This document shows, in pieces, positions 50,909 through 59,109 of a stretch of 64,000 bases of DNA (positions are counted from its first letter, which is position 1; each line of letters begins with the position of its first letter). Position numbers and translations under genes: made by a program. The notes beneath the pieces are model-generated. The model worked only from the letters and a program-made list of their open reading frames with translations, was not told the DNA's origin and did not search any database. This stretch comes from Hyphomicrobiales bacterium (lineage in GTDB: Bacteria; Pseudomonadota; Alphaproteobacteria; Rhizobiales; Rhizobiaceae): NCBI GenBank assembly GCA_900466475.1, contig UBMI01000010.1, positions 496,001 through 560,000 of the forward strand, given 5' to 3'.

Positions 50909-50924
50909 GAATTAGGAAGTGGCC

Positions 50925-51671
50925 CTATCCGTCGACAGGGGCGAGTGCTGCAAGATGCAAGAGATCTTCGTTCTCCTCGGGCACGTCCTCTGCCAGGCGG
51001 GCTGCGGCGATAACCGGCAGCCAGGTGAAGATCTCGTCCGCGGGCAATTCGGCCGCCTTCGCATAGGTGACGACATAGGCCTCGGCGATTGCCGGGAGCA
51101 CGCGGCGCATCAGGAGGTAGGTGCGGCAGACATCGGCGGCCGGGTTGCCGCTGCAGGCATCGAGCCAGTCAACGATCATGGCGTCACTGCCGGAGCCCAG
51201 GATATTCCAGGGATGGAAGTCACCGTGGCAGACCCTGTCACCATCGGGCAGGGCGGCAAGTGTGAGAAGCAGCCGGTCGCGCAGGTCTTGTGTCAGGGGT
51301 TCGGCGCTTTCGATATTGGCCGACAGCCTCGATTTCAGCGAGGGGAGGCCGGTGCCGGGTTCGCGGTGCAGGCGCAGGTGCAGGGTGGCCATTTCCTTGA
51401 TGGCTGACAATGGCGGCTCGGGCGCCATCTCATCGGCAAGGCTTGCCCCGGTCACGCGATCCATCAAAAGGCCCCAACGGCCGTGATAATCGCCGACGAC
51501 GTGAACCCTGGGCGCTGGCAGCGACAGTTTCTCGGCGATCGCCAGACTGGCGGCTTCGCGAAAGGCGGGGGCTTTCGGCCGGCCGGGCTTGTAGAGCTTC
51601 AGCGCCAGCGTGCCATGTTCAAAGACTTCCGCTTCCTTGCCGGCGCCGAGCAGACGGCCGATTTCGCTCAT
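50925..51671 (-). CDS. Aminoglycoside phosphotransferase-family kinase-like protein
   Basis: A 248-residue small-molecule kinase-like protein (APH/choline kinase fold). It has 'LLGAGKEAEVFEHGTLALKL' (nucleotide loop and lysine) at the start, the catalytic block 'CHGDFHPWNIL' at residues 148-158 (H-G-D-x4-N) and the metal aspartate in 'IVDWLDA' (Asp168). Substrate unknown; such genes are common and need not give drug resistance. The ATG is at 51671; the frame stays open for another 900 bp upstream but overlaps the ChaC gene on the other strand. Confidence 0.83.
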   Translation of the reverse strand: MSEIGRLLGAGKEAEVFEHGTLALKLYKPGRPKAPAFREAASLAIAEKLSLPAPRVHVVGDYHGRWGLLMDRVTGASLADEMAPEPPLSAIKEMATLHLRLHREPGTGLPSLKSRLSANIESAEPLTQDLRDRLLLTLAALPDGDRVCHGDFHPWNILGSGSDAMIVDWLDACSGNPAADVCRTYLLMRRVLPAIAEAYVVTYAKAAELPADEIFTWLPVIAAARLAEDVPEENEDLLHLAALAPVDG

Positions 51672-51875
51672 GTCGGGCTCCCGTTCATTGAGTCTCTTCG
51701 AGAAACATGTGGTGCTGATCTTTGCGGCGGGAAGAGGGAGGCGACGATGCGTCGATTGTTGCGGCTGCGGAGACACTGTGTCTGTGCCGACGGGCTTTAT
51801 CCGGCGCGCGAGGCGTGGATGATGGCGACGAAATAAGGCCGTTGACGATGTCCGCGGCCGGTATTTGGGGGTGTC

Positions 51876-52616
51876 ATGACCATCAAGAATAAAAACTCGG
51901 AAACGGTCGCCTGCTGCGGCGAGGAAATCCTGTCGCGCGAACTGCTGCTGAGCGGCGTTTTCGCAGACCTGATTGCCGGGGCGGCGCCGACGCTCCGGCT
52001 TCTGAGCGACGAGGAGCGGCAGGCATCGCTCGCGTCGATCCTTGCCGAACGGCCGGAAGGCCCTGTCTGGATTTTCGCCTATGGGTCGCTGATCTGGAAT
52101 CCGATCATTCTGAGTGTTGAAAGCCGGAAAGCCCGTATCGAGGGCTGGCGCCGGTCCTTTTGCCTTGCCACCGCATCCGGACGCGGCTCGCCGGAAAATC
52201 CGGGCCTCGTGCTCGGGCTGGATGCGGGCGGCAACTGCGACGGCGTGGCCTTGCGCCTGGAGGAAGACGATCTCCTGCACGAGCTCGAACTGCTGTGGCG
52301 GCGGGAGATGGTGGCCGAGGCCTATATTCCGCGCTGGGTCGACCTGCTTGACGAAGACGGCGCGCGTTTTGGAAGCGGTATCGCTTTCACCATGAACCCG
52401 CTGGCAAATACCTATGCCGGCGGCCTTTCCAGGGAAGCGACCGTACAGCGGCTTGCCACGGCGGCAGGCAGTATCGGCAGTTCCGCCGATTATCTGTTTC
52501 GTACACGTGAAGGCCTGCGGGCGCTCGATATGTGGGACGAGCTTCTGGAAGGGCTTGCGATCGAGGTGGAAGAGGCGCAGCGCCGGCTGCAGCAATTGCC
52601 TGCCGCTGACCTTTGA
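51876..52616 (+). CDS. Gamma-glutamylcyclotransferase, ChaC type
   Basis: A 246-residue protein of the ChaC family, which splits glutathione into 5-oxoproline and Cys-Gly in the cytoplasm. The substrate-binding motif 'WIFAYGSLIWNP' is at residues 65-76, followed by 'RIEGWRRSFCLATASGRGS' and 'NPGLVLGLDAGG', as in ChaC. The first 50 residues are an extra N-terminal region often seen in rhizobial versions. The start has GGGGGTGTC upstream. Stand-alone gene. Confidence 0.87.
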   Translation: MTIKNKNSETVACCGEEILSRELLLSGVFADLIAGAAPTLRLLSDEERQASLASILAERPEGPVWIFAYGSLIWNPIILSVESRKARIEGWRRSFCLATASGRGSPENPGLVLGLDAGGNCDGVALRLEEDDLLHELELLWRREMVAEAYIPRWVDLLDEDGARFGSGIAFTMNPLANTYAGGLSREATVQRLATAAGSIGSSADYLFRTREGLRALDMWDELLEGLAIEVEEAQRRLQQLPAADL

Positions 52617-52766
52617 TCAGCCCGATTTTCGAAACCGTTCGGCAAGCATGAGCCGAACCTGGTTCCAGCGAACTGGCCCCGGCCAATCATGGCCTTGTTC
52701 CCGACCATATTGCCGATGTGCTGAAGGCCCCGCCGGAATGGCGGAGCCTTCAACCTGTGTTTCCGA

Positions 52767-53798
52767 TCAGCCGGCGGCGCGTTCGGCGGGCGGGCGGCGG
52801 CGCAAACTCGCGGTCTTGATCGCCGGGGGCTGGTAATTGGCCTCCAGCGGGCCCGTTTCGGTGCCTGGGGGTACGATGGCGTCGATGGCGTCGAGCAGTT
52901 CGTCGCTCAGGCGCACTTGCGCGCCGGCCAGGAGATCGTCGAGCTGTGCCATGGTGCGGGGGCCGAGAATAGCCGACGTGACGCCCGGATGGGCGATGAC
53001 GAAGGCAAGCGCCATGTGGGTGAGCGAGATGCCGGCGCCTTCCGCGAGGGGGATGAGCTGCTCGACCGCATCGAGGCTGTTCTCGTTCGACATCTGCTTC
53101 GGGAAATAGGCAACGCGGGTGCTGTCCGGCTGGGCCGCACCCCTGCGGTAGCGGCCGGTCAGCATGCCCATGGCGAGAGGGCTCCAGACCAGCGCGCCCA
53201 TGCCGTAGCGTTCGAGGGCGGGGAGGACTTCGCGCTCGATGCCGCGATGCAGGATGGAATAGGGCGGCTGCTCGGTGCGGAAGCGGGCGAGCCCCCGCTT
53301 TTCGGCCACCCATTGCGCCTCGATGATCTCGGAGACGGGGAAGGTGGAGGAGCCGATGGCGCGGATCTTGCCTGCGCGCATCAGGTCGGTGAGGGCCGAG
53401 AGCGTTTCCTCGATATCGGTGTCCGGCGCCGGGCGGTGCATCTGGAAGAGGTCGATATAATCAGTCTGCAGGCGGCGCAGAGAATCTTCGACGGCGCGAT
53501 AGATCCAGCGGCGCGAGCTGCCCTGCTGGTTCGGATCCTGGCCCATCGGGATGAAGCATTTGGTGGCGAGAACCACATTGTCGCGCCGGCCTTTCAGCGC
53601 CTTGCCGACGATCTCCTCGGATTCGCCGTGGCTGTACATATCGGCGGTGTCGATGAAGTTGATGCCGGCGTCGAGGGCCTTGTGGATGATGCGGATGGAG
53701 TCATCGTGATCGGCATTGCCGATGGCGCCGAACATCATGGCGCCAAGGCAATAGGGGCTGACCTTGATGCCGGTGCGGCCAAGGGGACGGTATTGCAT
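52767..53798 (-). CDS. Aldo/keto reductase
   Basis: A 343-residue NADPH-dependent reductase. Motifs in order: 'PLGRTGIKVSPYCLGAMMFG', 'AGINFIDTADMYSHGESEEI' (Asp and Tyr), 'NVVLATKC' (Lys), 'YIDLFQMHRPAPDTDIEETL' (His) and 'SAILGPRTMAQLDD' near the C-terminus (NADPH site). It is divergent from a TetR-family gene and probably its regulated target, given operator-like palindromes between them. ATG 53798 follows AAGGAA. Substrate unknown. Confidence 0.88.
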   Translation of the reverse strand: MQYRPLGRTGIKVSPYCLGAMMFGAIGNADHDDSIRIIHKALDAGINFIDTADMYSHGESEEIVGKALKGRRDNVVLATKCFIPMGQDPNQQGSSRRWIYRAVEDSLRRLQTDYIDLFQMHRPAPDTDIEETLSALTDLMRAGKIRAIGSSTFPVSEIIEAQWVAEKRGLARFRTEQPPYSILHRGIEREVLPALERYGMGALVWSPLAMGMLTGRYRRGAAQPDSTRVAYFPKQMSNENSLDAVEQLIPLAEGAGISLTHMALAFVIAHPGVTSAILGPRTMAQLDDLLAGAQVRLSDELLDAIDAIVPPGTETGPLEANYQPPAIKTASLRRRPPAERAAG

Positions 53799-53912
53799 CT
53801 TCGTTTCCTTCGAATCTTGGACTGCTCGCGGGAGCAGGTGAATCTTGAGCTGCCCGTCAGGCAGGCTTTGCGGCTGGCAAAGTCCTGGCAAACGAGGTAT
53901 AAGAGCGCATCC

Positions 53913-53948
53913 GGAACGCGGTTCCGTTTATACGGAACAATGTTCCGT
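53913..53948. promoter_or_regulatory. Tandem TetR-type operators
   Basis: Two 13-bp palindromes GGAAC-N3-GTTCC at 53913-53925 and 53934-53946, starting 21 bp apart (two helical turns). Between them the arms also form GTTCCGTTTATACGGAAC (53921-53938), a perfect palindrome in the other phase. They lie 19 bp before the tetR gene and 115 bp before the aldo-keto reductase gene, in the shared divergent promoter. Confidence 0.7.
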
Positions 53949-53966
53949 TTTGCAAGAGGTGTTGAT

Positions 53967-54587
53967 GTGACTGACGGGACGGACCGCCCGGGCGAGGCGC
54001 GTGAGGCTGATGGCGGCCATGAAAGGCCTGTAAGAGCGGACGCGCGGCGCAACCTGGATTCGCTGCTGAAAGCCGCCTTGGATGTATTTGCCACTTCCGG
54101 CGTGGATGCGCCGGTGCGCGAGATCGCCGACAAGGCAGGGGTGGGCGTCGGCACGCTCTACCGCCATTTTCCGCAGCGTTCGGATCTCATCAAGGCGGTC
54201 GTGCGCAACGAGATGGATGCCTGCGCCGATGCCGCCGTGACGCTTGCCGCCGAACACGAGCCGGGAGAGGCGTTGTCGCGCTGGATGCTGCGCTTCACGG
54301 ACTTCATCATGGCCAAGCGCGGCCTTGCCGCAGCACTCCATTCCGGTGACCCGGCCTATCAGGCACTGCCCGTCTATTTCGAGCAGCGCATGATCCCGGC
54401 GTTGCAGGGCCTGCTGGACAGGGCCGTTGCCGCCGGAGCCGCACGCGGCGATATCGAGGCGAGCGAACTCCTGCGCGCCGGCGCACAGCTTTCCAATCTC
54501 GGGCAGGGGGATGATCCGGCGACGACGCGGCGGATGCTTGCGTTGCTGGTGGACGGGCTGCGCTATGGGGCGGGCGTGAAGGGCTGA
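53967..54587 (+). CDS. TetR-family transcriptional regulator
   Basis: A 206-residue repressor. The N-terminal HTH is 'NLDSLLKAALDVFATSGVDA' to 'IADKAGVGVGTLYRHFPQRS' (recognition helix ends L-Y-R-H-F-P). The C-terminal ligand domain is typical of TetR_C-33/SbtR-like members ('EPGEALSRWMLRFTDFIMAK'). GTG 53967 is chosen, with AAGAGGTGTTG upstream; other in-frame starts lie slightly upstream. Divergent from the aldo-keto reductase gene. Confidence 0.87.
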   Translation: MTDGTDRPGEAREADGGHERPVRADARRNLDSLLKAALDVFATSGVDAPVREIADKAGVGVGTLYRHFPQRSDLIKAVVRNEMDACADAAVTLAAEHEPGEALSRWMLRFTDFIMAKRGLAAALHSGDPAYQALPVYFEQRMIPALQGLLDRAVAAGAARGDIEASELLRAGAQLSNLGQGDDPATTRRMLALLVDGLRYGAGVKG

Positions 54588-54612
54588 GGGTCCTGATCCT
54601 CGCCGCCTGTCT

Positions 54613-55596
54613 TCAGGCCGCCGCTGTCTTTTCCTTCGGTTTCAGCAAAATGATCAGCAGCAACCCGGCGATGATCAGGGCCGCGCCTTCGAGGTGATAG
54701 CGCTGCAGTTTTTCGCCGAGGATCAGATAGGCGAGCACGGCGATGAAGATCGTCTGGATGTAGAGGAGCACGCCGGCGCGGGCGGCACCCAGTGCCTCGA
54801 TGCTTCGGTTGAAGAGATAGTACATGAGCGCGCCGCCGGGGATTGCCACATAGGCGAGCGCGATGAGACCGCTCGTATTCAGCGTCGTGCGTTCGTCGGC
54901 GGTAAGCTCGTAGAGGTAGAAGGGCAGTGCAGTCAGCGCCGCGGCACCGAGCAGCAGGACGAGCAGGGCAAGGCGGTTCAGGTCGAATTTCGCGCGCCGC
55001 AGCAGCACCGTATAGAGGCTGAAGCAGAAGGCGCCGGCGACGATCCAGAGTTCGCCGGGATTGAAGTCGAGGCGCAGCAGCGCATCGGGGCTGCCTTTGA
55101 CGATGATGAGGAGGATGCCGAGGAAGGCAAGGATGGAGCCGGCCACCTGCCAGCTTCCCATCGGCTCTGACAGCATGACGCGGGCAAGGATCATGGTGAT
55201 GATCGGGATCAGTGCGATGATAATGCCGGCGGTGGTGGCATCGGCATGTTCGAGGCCGACGAAGATCATGCCTTGGCAGATGGCAAGCCCCATGCCGCCG
55301 ATGAACAGCAATTCCAGGCCGCGTGCCCGCACCAGCGCGAGCATCTCTGAAAAATGGCGTTGGACGATCGGCAGCAGGATCGCGAAGGCGATCAGCACGC
55401 GCCAGAAGCAAAGCGCCCAGGGCGGCATTTCGGTGGAGACCCATTTGGCGGCGATATAGACGCCGGCTGAGAGGAGCCAGCAGAGAACGCCCACGGAATA
55501 GGCGCCTGCAAGCGAGCCGCCTGCCGCCCGTTCCGTCCCGACACTATCACCATGGACTGCCAAGACATGTATCGCCATCGCCCAGTTATGCCACAT
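54613..55596 (-). CDS. EamA/DMT-family transporter
   Basis: A 327-residue integral membrane protein with ten hydrophobic segments arranged as two EamA repeats. The first repeat ends with 'ATTAGIIIALIPIITMILAR' then 'SEPMGSWQVAGSILAFLGIL'. The second ends with 'RAGVLLYIQTIFIAVLAYLI' and 'GEKLQRYHLEGAALIIAG'. Likely exports or imports a metabolite; substrate unknown. Start is ATG 55596 or 55578. Convergent with tetR. Confidence 0.85.
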   Translation of the reverse strand: MWHNWAMAIHVLAVHGDSVGTERAAGGSLAGAYSVGVLCWLLSAGVYIAAKWVSTEMPPWALCFWRVLIAFAILLPIVQRHFSEMLALVRARGLELLFIGGMGLAICQGMIFVGLEHADATTAGIIIALIPIITMILARVMLSEPMGSWQVAGSILAFLGILLIIVKGSPDALLRLDFNPGELWIVAGAFCFSLYTVLLRRAKFDLNRLALLVLLLGAAALTALPFYLYELTADERTTLNTSGLIALAYVAIPGGALMYYLFNRSIEALGAARAGVLLYIQTIFIAVLAYLILGEKLQRYHLEGAALIIAGLLLIILLKPKEKTAAA

Positions 55597-55652
55597 ATTC
55601 CGGGCGCCGCACAGGTGAAGGCGCTGTCGGCAATAAGCGGTAGGACGCAGGC

Positions 55653-56153
55653 TTATCCTTCCACGCCGAAGATGATCGCAAGGGCGCGGTTCTCATCGAT
55701 GCCGTGCAGGCGGGCAAGATCTCCGACGGATTGATCCGCCTCGGCCTCTATGCCCTGCTGCCTGAGCCTGGCCAGGAGATCGGCTTGTGACTGACCGGTG
55801 ACATCGGCCAGGGCCGAGAGCGGGGCGTAGACAAGTGCCTGTTCGATCGGGCGCTCCAGCTGCGGCCCGGTGATCTGCCCCCAGCTGAAAACGGAAGCGG
55901 CAAGCACGATCGCGAAAACCGCAATGCTGTAGCGGCCCCAGCGCGCCTTCAGATGCGACTGGAAGGGCTTGATGTTGGCGACGATGTGGCCGATGGCGCC
56001 AATAACGAAAAACCAGGAGAACCATTGGTGGACGACGGTCATCAGGCCTCGTTCCCACTCGAAGAACATCATGACGCCCGTTCCTGCCATCAGCAGGAAG
56101 GAGCCGATCGTCAGGGGTGTCGCCCAGCTGCGTGTGGTGATCCTAGCGGCCAT
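55653..56153 (-). CDS. DUF4405-type membrane protein
   Basis: A 166-residue protein with three membrane helices ('ATPLTIGSFLLMAGTGVMMF', 'HQWFSWFFVIGAIGHIVANI', 'YSIAVFAIVLAASVFSW'), containing histidines in helices 2 and near 'SHLKARWGRY', as in DUF4405 proteins, which resemble small cytochrome b-type subunits. A helix-hairpin-like domain follows ('GQSQADLLARLRQQGIEA', 'GIDENRALAIIFG'). I choose ATG 56153, with GGGAGCAG upstream; the longer frame to 56267 begins inside an operator-like repeat. Probably regulated through the two repeats upstream. Confidence 0.7.
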   Translation of the reverse strand: MAARITTRSWATPLTIGSFLLMAGTGVMMFFEWERGLMTVVHQWFSWFFVIGAIGHIVANIKPFQSHLKARWGRYSIAVFAIVLAASVFSWGQITGPQLERPIEQALVYAPLSALADVTGQSQADLLARLRQQGIEAEADQSVGDLARLHGIDENRALAIIFGVEG

Positions 56154-56249
56154 CGGAGCTGCTCCCGATGATTGCCGCGCGCGGTTCTGCTGCGCCGGCG
56201 CCGCACTTGCGTGCGCCGGTTGAGATTTGCTGTGCCATATCCACTCCAT

Positions 56250-56319
56250 TATGTGTATAATGCACATATATCAGGGGTGGAACATGCCGTCAATTAATAT
56301 GTGTAAAATGCACATATAT
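56250..56319. promoter_or_regulatory. Two near-identical palindromic operators 48 bp apart
   Basis: Two 22-bp copies (56250-56271 and 56298-56319) differ at one base. Each contains a palindrome with arms TATGTG/CACATA (first copy TATGTGTATAATGCACATA). They lie 97 and 145 bp upstream of the DUF4405 gene on the minus strand. The regulator is not next to them and cannot be named. Confidence 0.65.
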
Positions 56320-56405
56320 TGCGAACGCTGTCGGCGGTGACGACGAGAGGATTGGCAGAGGGGCAGCTGGCGATGAAGGGCGGGGCTGGCACAGCCCCGG
56401 CCGAG

Positions 56406-57893
56406 TTACGATTGAGCGCGGCTTGCGGTCGTTGCTGAAATCGCCGTCAAGGTTTCCGCATCGCGGCCGTAGATGTCGTCGAAATAGTGGATGACGCCAT
56501 CATCCGTCGGCCATGCGGTGAAATAGGAGACGTAGACCGGAACCTGTTCCGGAACCGGCATGTCCTTCTTGGCGCCATCAGCGATCTGCTGGTCGACGAA
56601 CTCGACCGAGGTCTTGAGGACGGCGGCGGCCATCGCCTTCGGGTTTTCCAGTCGCACGCAGCCATGGCTGAACATGCGGTCCTGCGAGGCGAATTTGCCG
56701 CGGGCAGGGGTGTCGTGCATGTAGATGTCGTGCGAGTTCGGGAAAAGGATCTTCAGCTGGCCGAGCGCATTATCGGGACCGGGCGGCTGGACGACACCGA
56801 TATTCTCAAGTGGCTGTGACCAGTCGACCTTGGCCGATGGCATGGTCTTGCCCTTGACCGAGACCACATAGCCTTCCTTGTCGAGATAAGCGGGGTCGCG
56901 CTTCAGATGCGGCAGCATCTCGTTGCGGATGATCGATTGCGGCACGCCCCAGTCGGGGTTGAATTCGACCGTCTTGATCGAGGCGTCGAAGAAGTTGGTC
57001 TGGTGGTCCTGCTGTCCGATCACCGCCTTCATCGAGAGCGTCAGCGTGCCGTTTTCGTAATAATAGGCCATGTAGGCGGGCTGGTTGATGAAGACGTAGC
57101 GCTCCGGGAATTCCTGCGGCAGCCAGCGCATTTCCTCCATCGCCACGATCACCTTGTTGATGTTGGCGGCAGTGTCACCGCCCTGGCCCGAGGTGCGCAG
57201 GTAATGCAACTCGGCAGCAAGCTGGGCGAATTTCGGATTGCTCGGCAGAAGGCGGTCGAAGATCACCATGAGGTCGGGCGTGGCCGAGAGCTGGGCGATC
57301 GTCGCTCTCAGGTCGACCGGCTTGCGCTTGAAGTCATAATAGTTGGACAGCTTGTTGGGATCGATGCGGCCGCGGAAATTATCCTGCAGGAACATTAGCA
57401 TCTTGGCCGAGAGAGAGGCTTCGAACTCGGCCAGTGCTCTCGCGCGGTCCGATCCTTGAGGGGGAGCAACGGCATAGTCGCCGGCATTCAATCCCCAGTC
57501 CTCAGCCTGCTTCAGGAGGCTGAGCGCCTGCGCGGCCTTGGGGGTCGGTCCCTTGCCATCGACCCAGATGAGCTTTGCCTTCGGCTGGGCGTAATAGGCC
57601 TCGACCGCCTCGGCGATGTCGTTGTTCATCAAGACTTGGAGGCCGTCCATCTCGTTCAGCACCTTGGCCTGATTGCCGCTGGCTGAATCAAAGAGGGCCG
57701 ACAGCGACGCGCCCGTATCCTGCCGGAGGATATGGACGGGGCGGCGGGCTGGAACCGTATAGTTGGGCCTCGGGCTCGCCTGGGTGACGGGCGATGCCGG
57801 CAGCGGCTCGGCGCGCACGGCAATTGCACTCCCCGAGAGCACCAGAAGACCGGCGAGCGGTGCGATCCAGCGGGAAGATGTTTTCAGCGACAT
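56406..57893 (-). CDS. L,D-transpeptidase, LdtD/YcbB type
   Basis: A 495-residue exported enzyme that makes 3-3 (mDap-mDap) peptidoglycan cross-links. It has a signal sequence ('RWIAPLAGLLVLSGSAIAV' near residue 8), then a helical scaffold and peptidoglycan-binding region ('KLIWVDGKGPTPKAAQALSL', 'FRGRIDPNKLSNYYDFKR'). The C-terminal YkuD catalytic domain carries 'PNSHDIYMHDTPARGKF' and 'MFSHGCVRLENPKAMA', with the nucleophile cysteine in SHGCVR. ATG 57893 follows AAGGACGTC. A second, much smaller transpeptidase lies at 10.6 kb. Confidence 0.9.
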   Translation of the reverse strand: MSLKTSSRWIAPLAGLLVLSGSAIAVRAEPLPASPVTQASPRPNYTVPARRPVHILRQDTGASLSALFDSASGNQAKVLNEMDGLQVLMNNDIAEAVEAYYAQPKAKLIWVDGKGPTPKAAQALSLLKQAEDWGLNAGDYAVAPPQGSDRARALAEFEASLSAKMLMFLQDNFRGRIDPNKLSNYYDFKRKPVDLRATIAQLSATPDLMVIFDRLLPSNPKFAQLAAELHYLRTSGQGGDTAANINKVIVAMEEMRWLPQEFPERYVFINQPAYMAYYYENGTLTLSMKAVIGQQDHQTNFFDASIKTVEFNPDWGVPQSIIRNEMLPHLKRDPAYLDKEGYVVSVKGKTMPSAKVDWSQPLENIGVVQPPGPDNALGQLKILFPNSHDIYMHDTPARGKFASQDRMFSHGCVRLENPKAMAAAVLKTSVEFVDQQIADGAKKDMPVPEQVPVYVSYFTAWPTDDGVIHYFDDIYGRDAETLTAISATTASRAQS

Positions 57894-58083
57894 TCTGACG
57901 TCCTTGAAAGCTGATTGAAACACTGTCTCGGCGCGCAGTCTTGGGCCCAGCGCGCGCGGGCAGTCTGAGTGGGGGCATTGGCTGACTAAAGCGCCAACAA
58001 TCGGGCAGAAGATGGGCATTGCTTGCGTCTGGCAAGTCCACATAAGCCAGAAGTCTTTGGAACGAAATCACTTTTTCGACAAA

Positions 58084-58992
58084 TCAGCTGTGATCAGTCG
58101 ACACTTCCGCCGGCGATGCCTTGCGCAGTCTCTGCGACAGGAAATCGATGCAGAGGCGGACCTTGGCGGCGGCAAGCCGGCTGTGAGGGAAGACGGCATG
58201 GATCGGGGCGGCGGCGAGCCTTGCGTCCGGCAGGACGATCTCCAGCGCACCGCTGTCGATGTCATCCTTGATGTCCCAGATCGACTTCAGCACGAGCCCG
58301 GCCCCTAGACGCGCCCAGCGATGGGCGAGCTCGCCATTGTTGGTGGTGAGCCTGGCGGTGACATTGGCGCTGCGCCCATCCGCAAAGGTCCAGTGCGTGT
58401 TGGGCGGCTCGCCGAAAGCGATGACCTCGTGGGTGGGCAGATCGTCGATCGTCTCGGGACGGCCGCGGCGGTCGAGATAGGCAGGGGAGGCGCAGATGAC
58501 ACGACGGTTCGGCGCGATCTGCCGGGCGATCAGGCTGGAGTCGGACAGCGCGCCGAAACGAATTGCGAGATCGTAGCCTGCCTCGACGATGTTCACCAGG
58601 CCGTCCTCTGTATCGAGATGGATGGTGAGATCGGGATGGGCCTCCCTGAATTCATGCAGGAGCGGTGCCAGCCAGCGGCGGCCAAAGGCATAGGTGGCGG
58701 TGACCTTCAGAAGGCCGCTTGCCGTATCCCTGCCGCTCGTCGCCTCGGTTTCGGCATCGTCGATCTCGGTCAAGATCTTAGAGCAGCGTTCGTAGAAGCG
58801 CGCGCCTTCCTCGGTGAGGGAGAGGGAGCGTGTCGTCCTGTTGACGAGCCGCACACCCAGCCTTTCCTCCAGACGCGACAGCTTGCGGCTGACGACGGTC
58901 AGCGAGAAGTTCAGATCGCGGGCTGCACCGGAGAGGCTGCCGGCCTGAACCACGCGCACAAAGACCAGCATGTCGAGGAAGTTGTCGCTCAT
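58084..58992 (-). CDS. LysR-family transcriptional regulator
   Basis: A 302-residue regulator of the common LysR subgroup with HTH 'MLVFVRVVQAGSLSGAARDL' and 'SLTVVSRKLSRLEERLGVRL', then effector domain 'GLLKVTATYAFGRRWLAPLL' and 'YDLAIRFGALSDSSLIAR'. Divergent from an SDR gene, which is the likely target. A LysR-type site overlaps the region just before its start codon. Confidence 0.9.
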   Translation of the reverse strand: MSDNFLDMLVFVRVVQAGSLSGAARDLNFSLTVVSRKLSRLEERLGVRLVNRTTRSLSLTEEGARFYERCSKILTEIDDAETEATSGRDTASGLLKVTATYAFGRRWLAPLLHEFREAHPDLTIHLDTEDGLVNIVEAGYDLAIRFGALSDSSLIARQIAPNRRVICASPAYLDRRGRPETIDDLPTHEVIAFGEPPNTHWTFADGRSANVTARLTTNNGELAHRWARLGAGLVLKSIWDIKDDIDSGALEIVLPDARLAAAPIHAVFPHSRLAAAKVRLCIDFLSQRLRKASPAEVSTDHS

Positions 58993-58994
58993 AT

Positions 58995-59013
58995 TCTTGC
59001 TGATATCGCAAGA
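58995..59013. promoter_or_regulatory. Candidate LysR-type binding site
   Basis: TCTTGCTGATATCGCAAGA is a perfect 6-bp-arm palindrome (TCTTGC/GCAAGA, spacer TGATATC) in the T-N11-A style. It starts 2 bp upstream of the lysR start codon and fits autorepression and control of the divergent SDR gene 97 bp away. Confidence 0.6.
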
Positions 59014-59109
59014 GACAGTCTACGACAATATCCATTCCGGCAAGAGCCCTGTCGCGCTAACTTCCAGCCATCGAAACAAGGCGGGATCGCCGCAAACCGG
59101 AGAAAAAAG

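Noticed and set aside
51747..51836. 29-codon open frame with GGGAGG before its ATG, between the APH-like and ChaC genes
   Set aside because: The ribosome-binding site is attractive but the product is short, arginine-rich and without any recognisable feature; it may be chance in a GC-rich leader region.
56154..56267. Longer start for the DUF4405 gene
   Set aside because: It begins inside an operator-like palindrome, and the extra residues are low-complexity; ATG 56153 has a ribosome-binding site and precedes the first helix directly.
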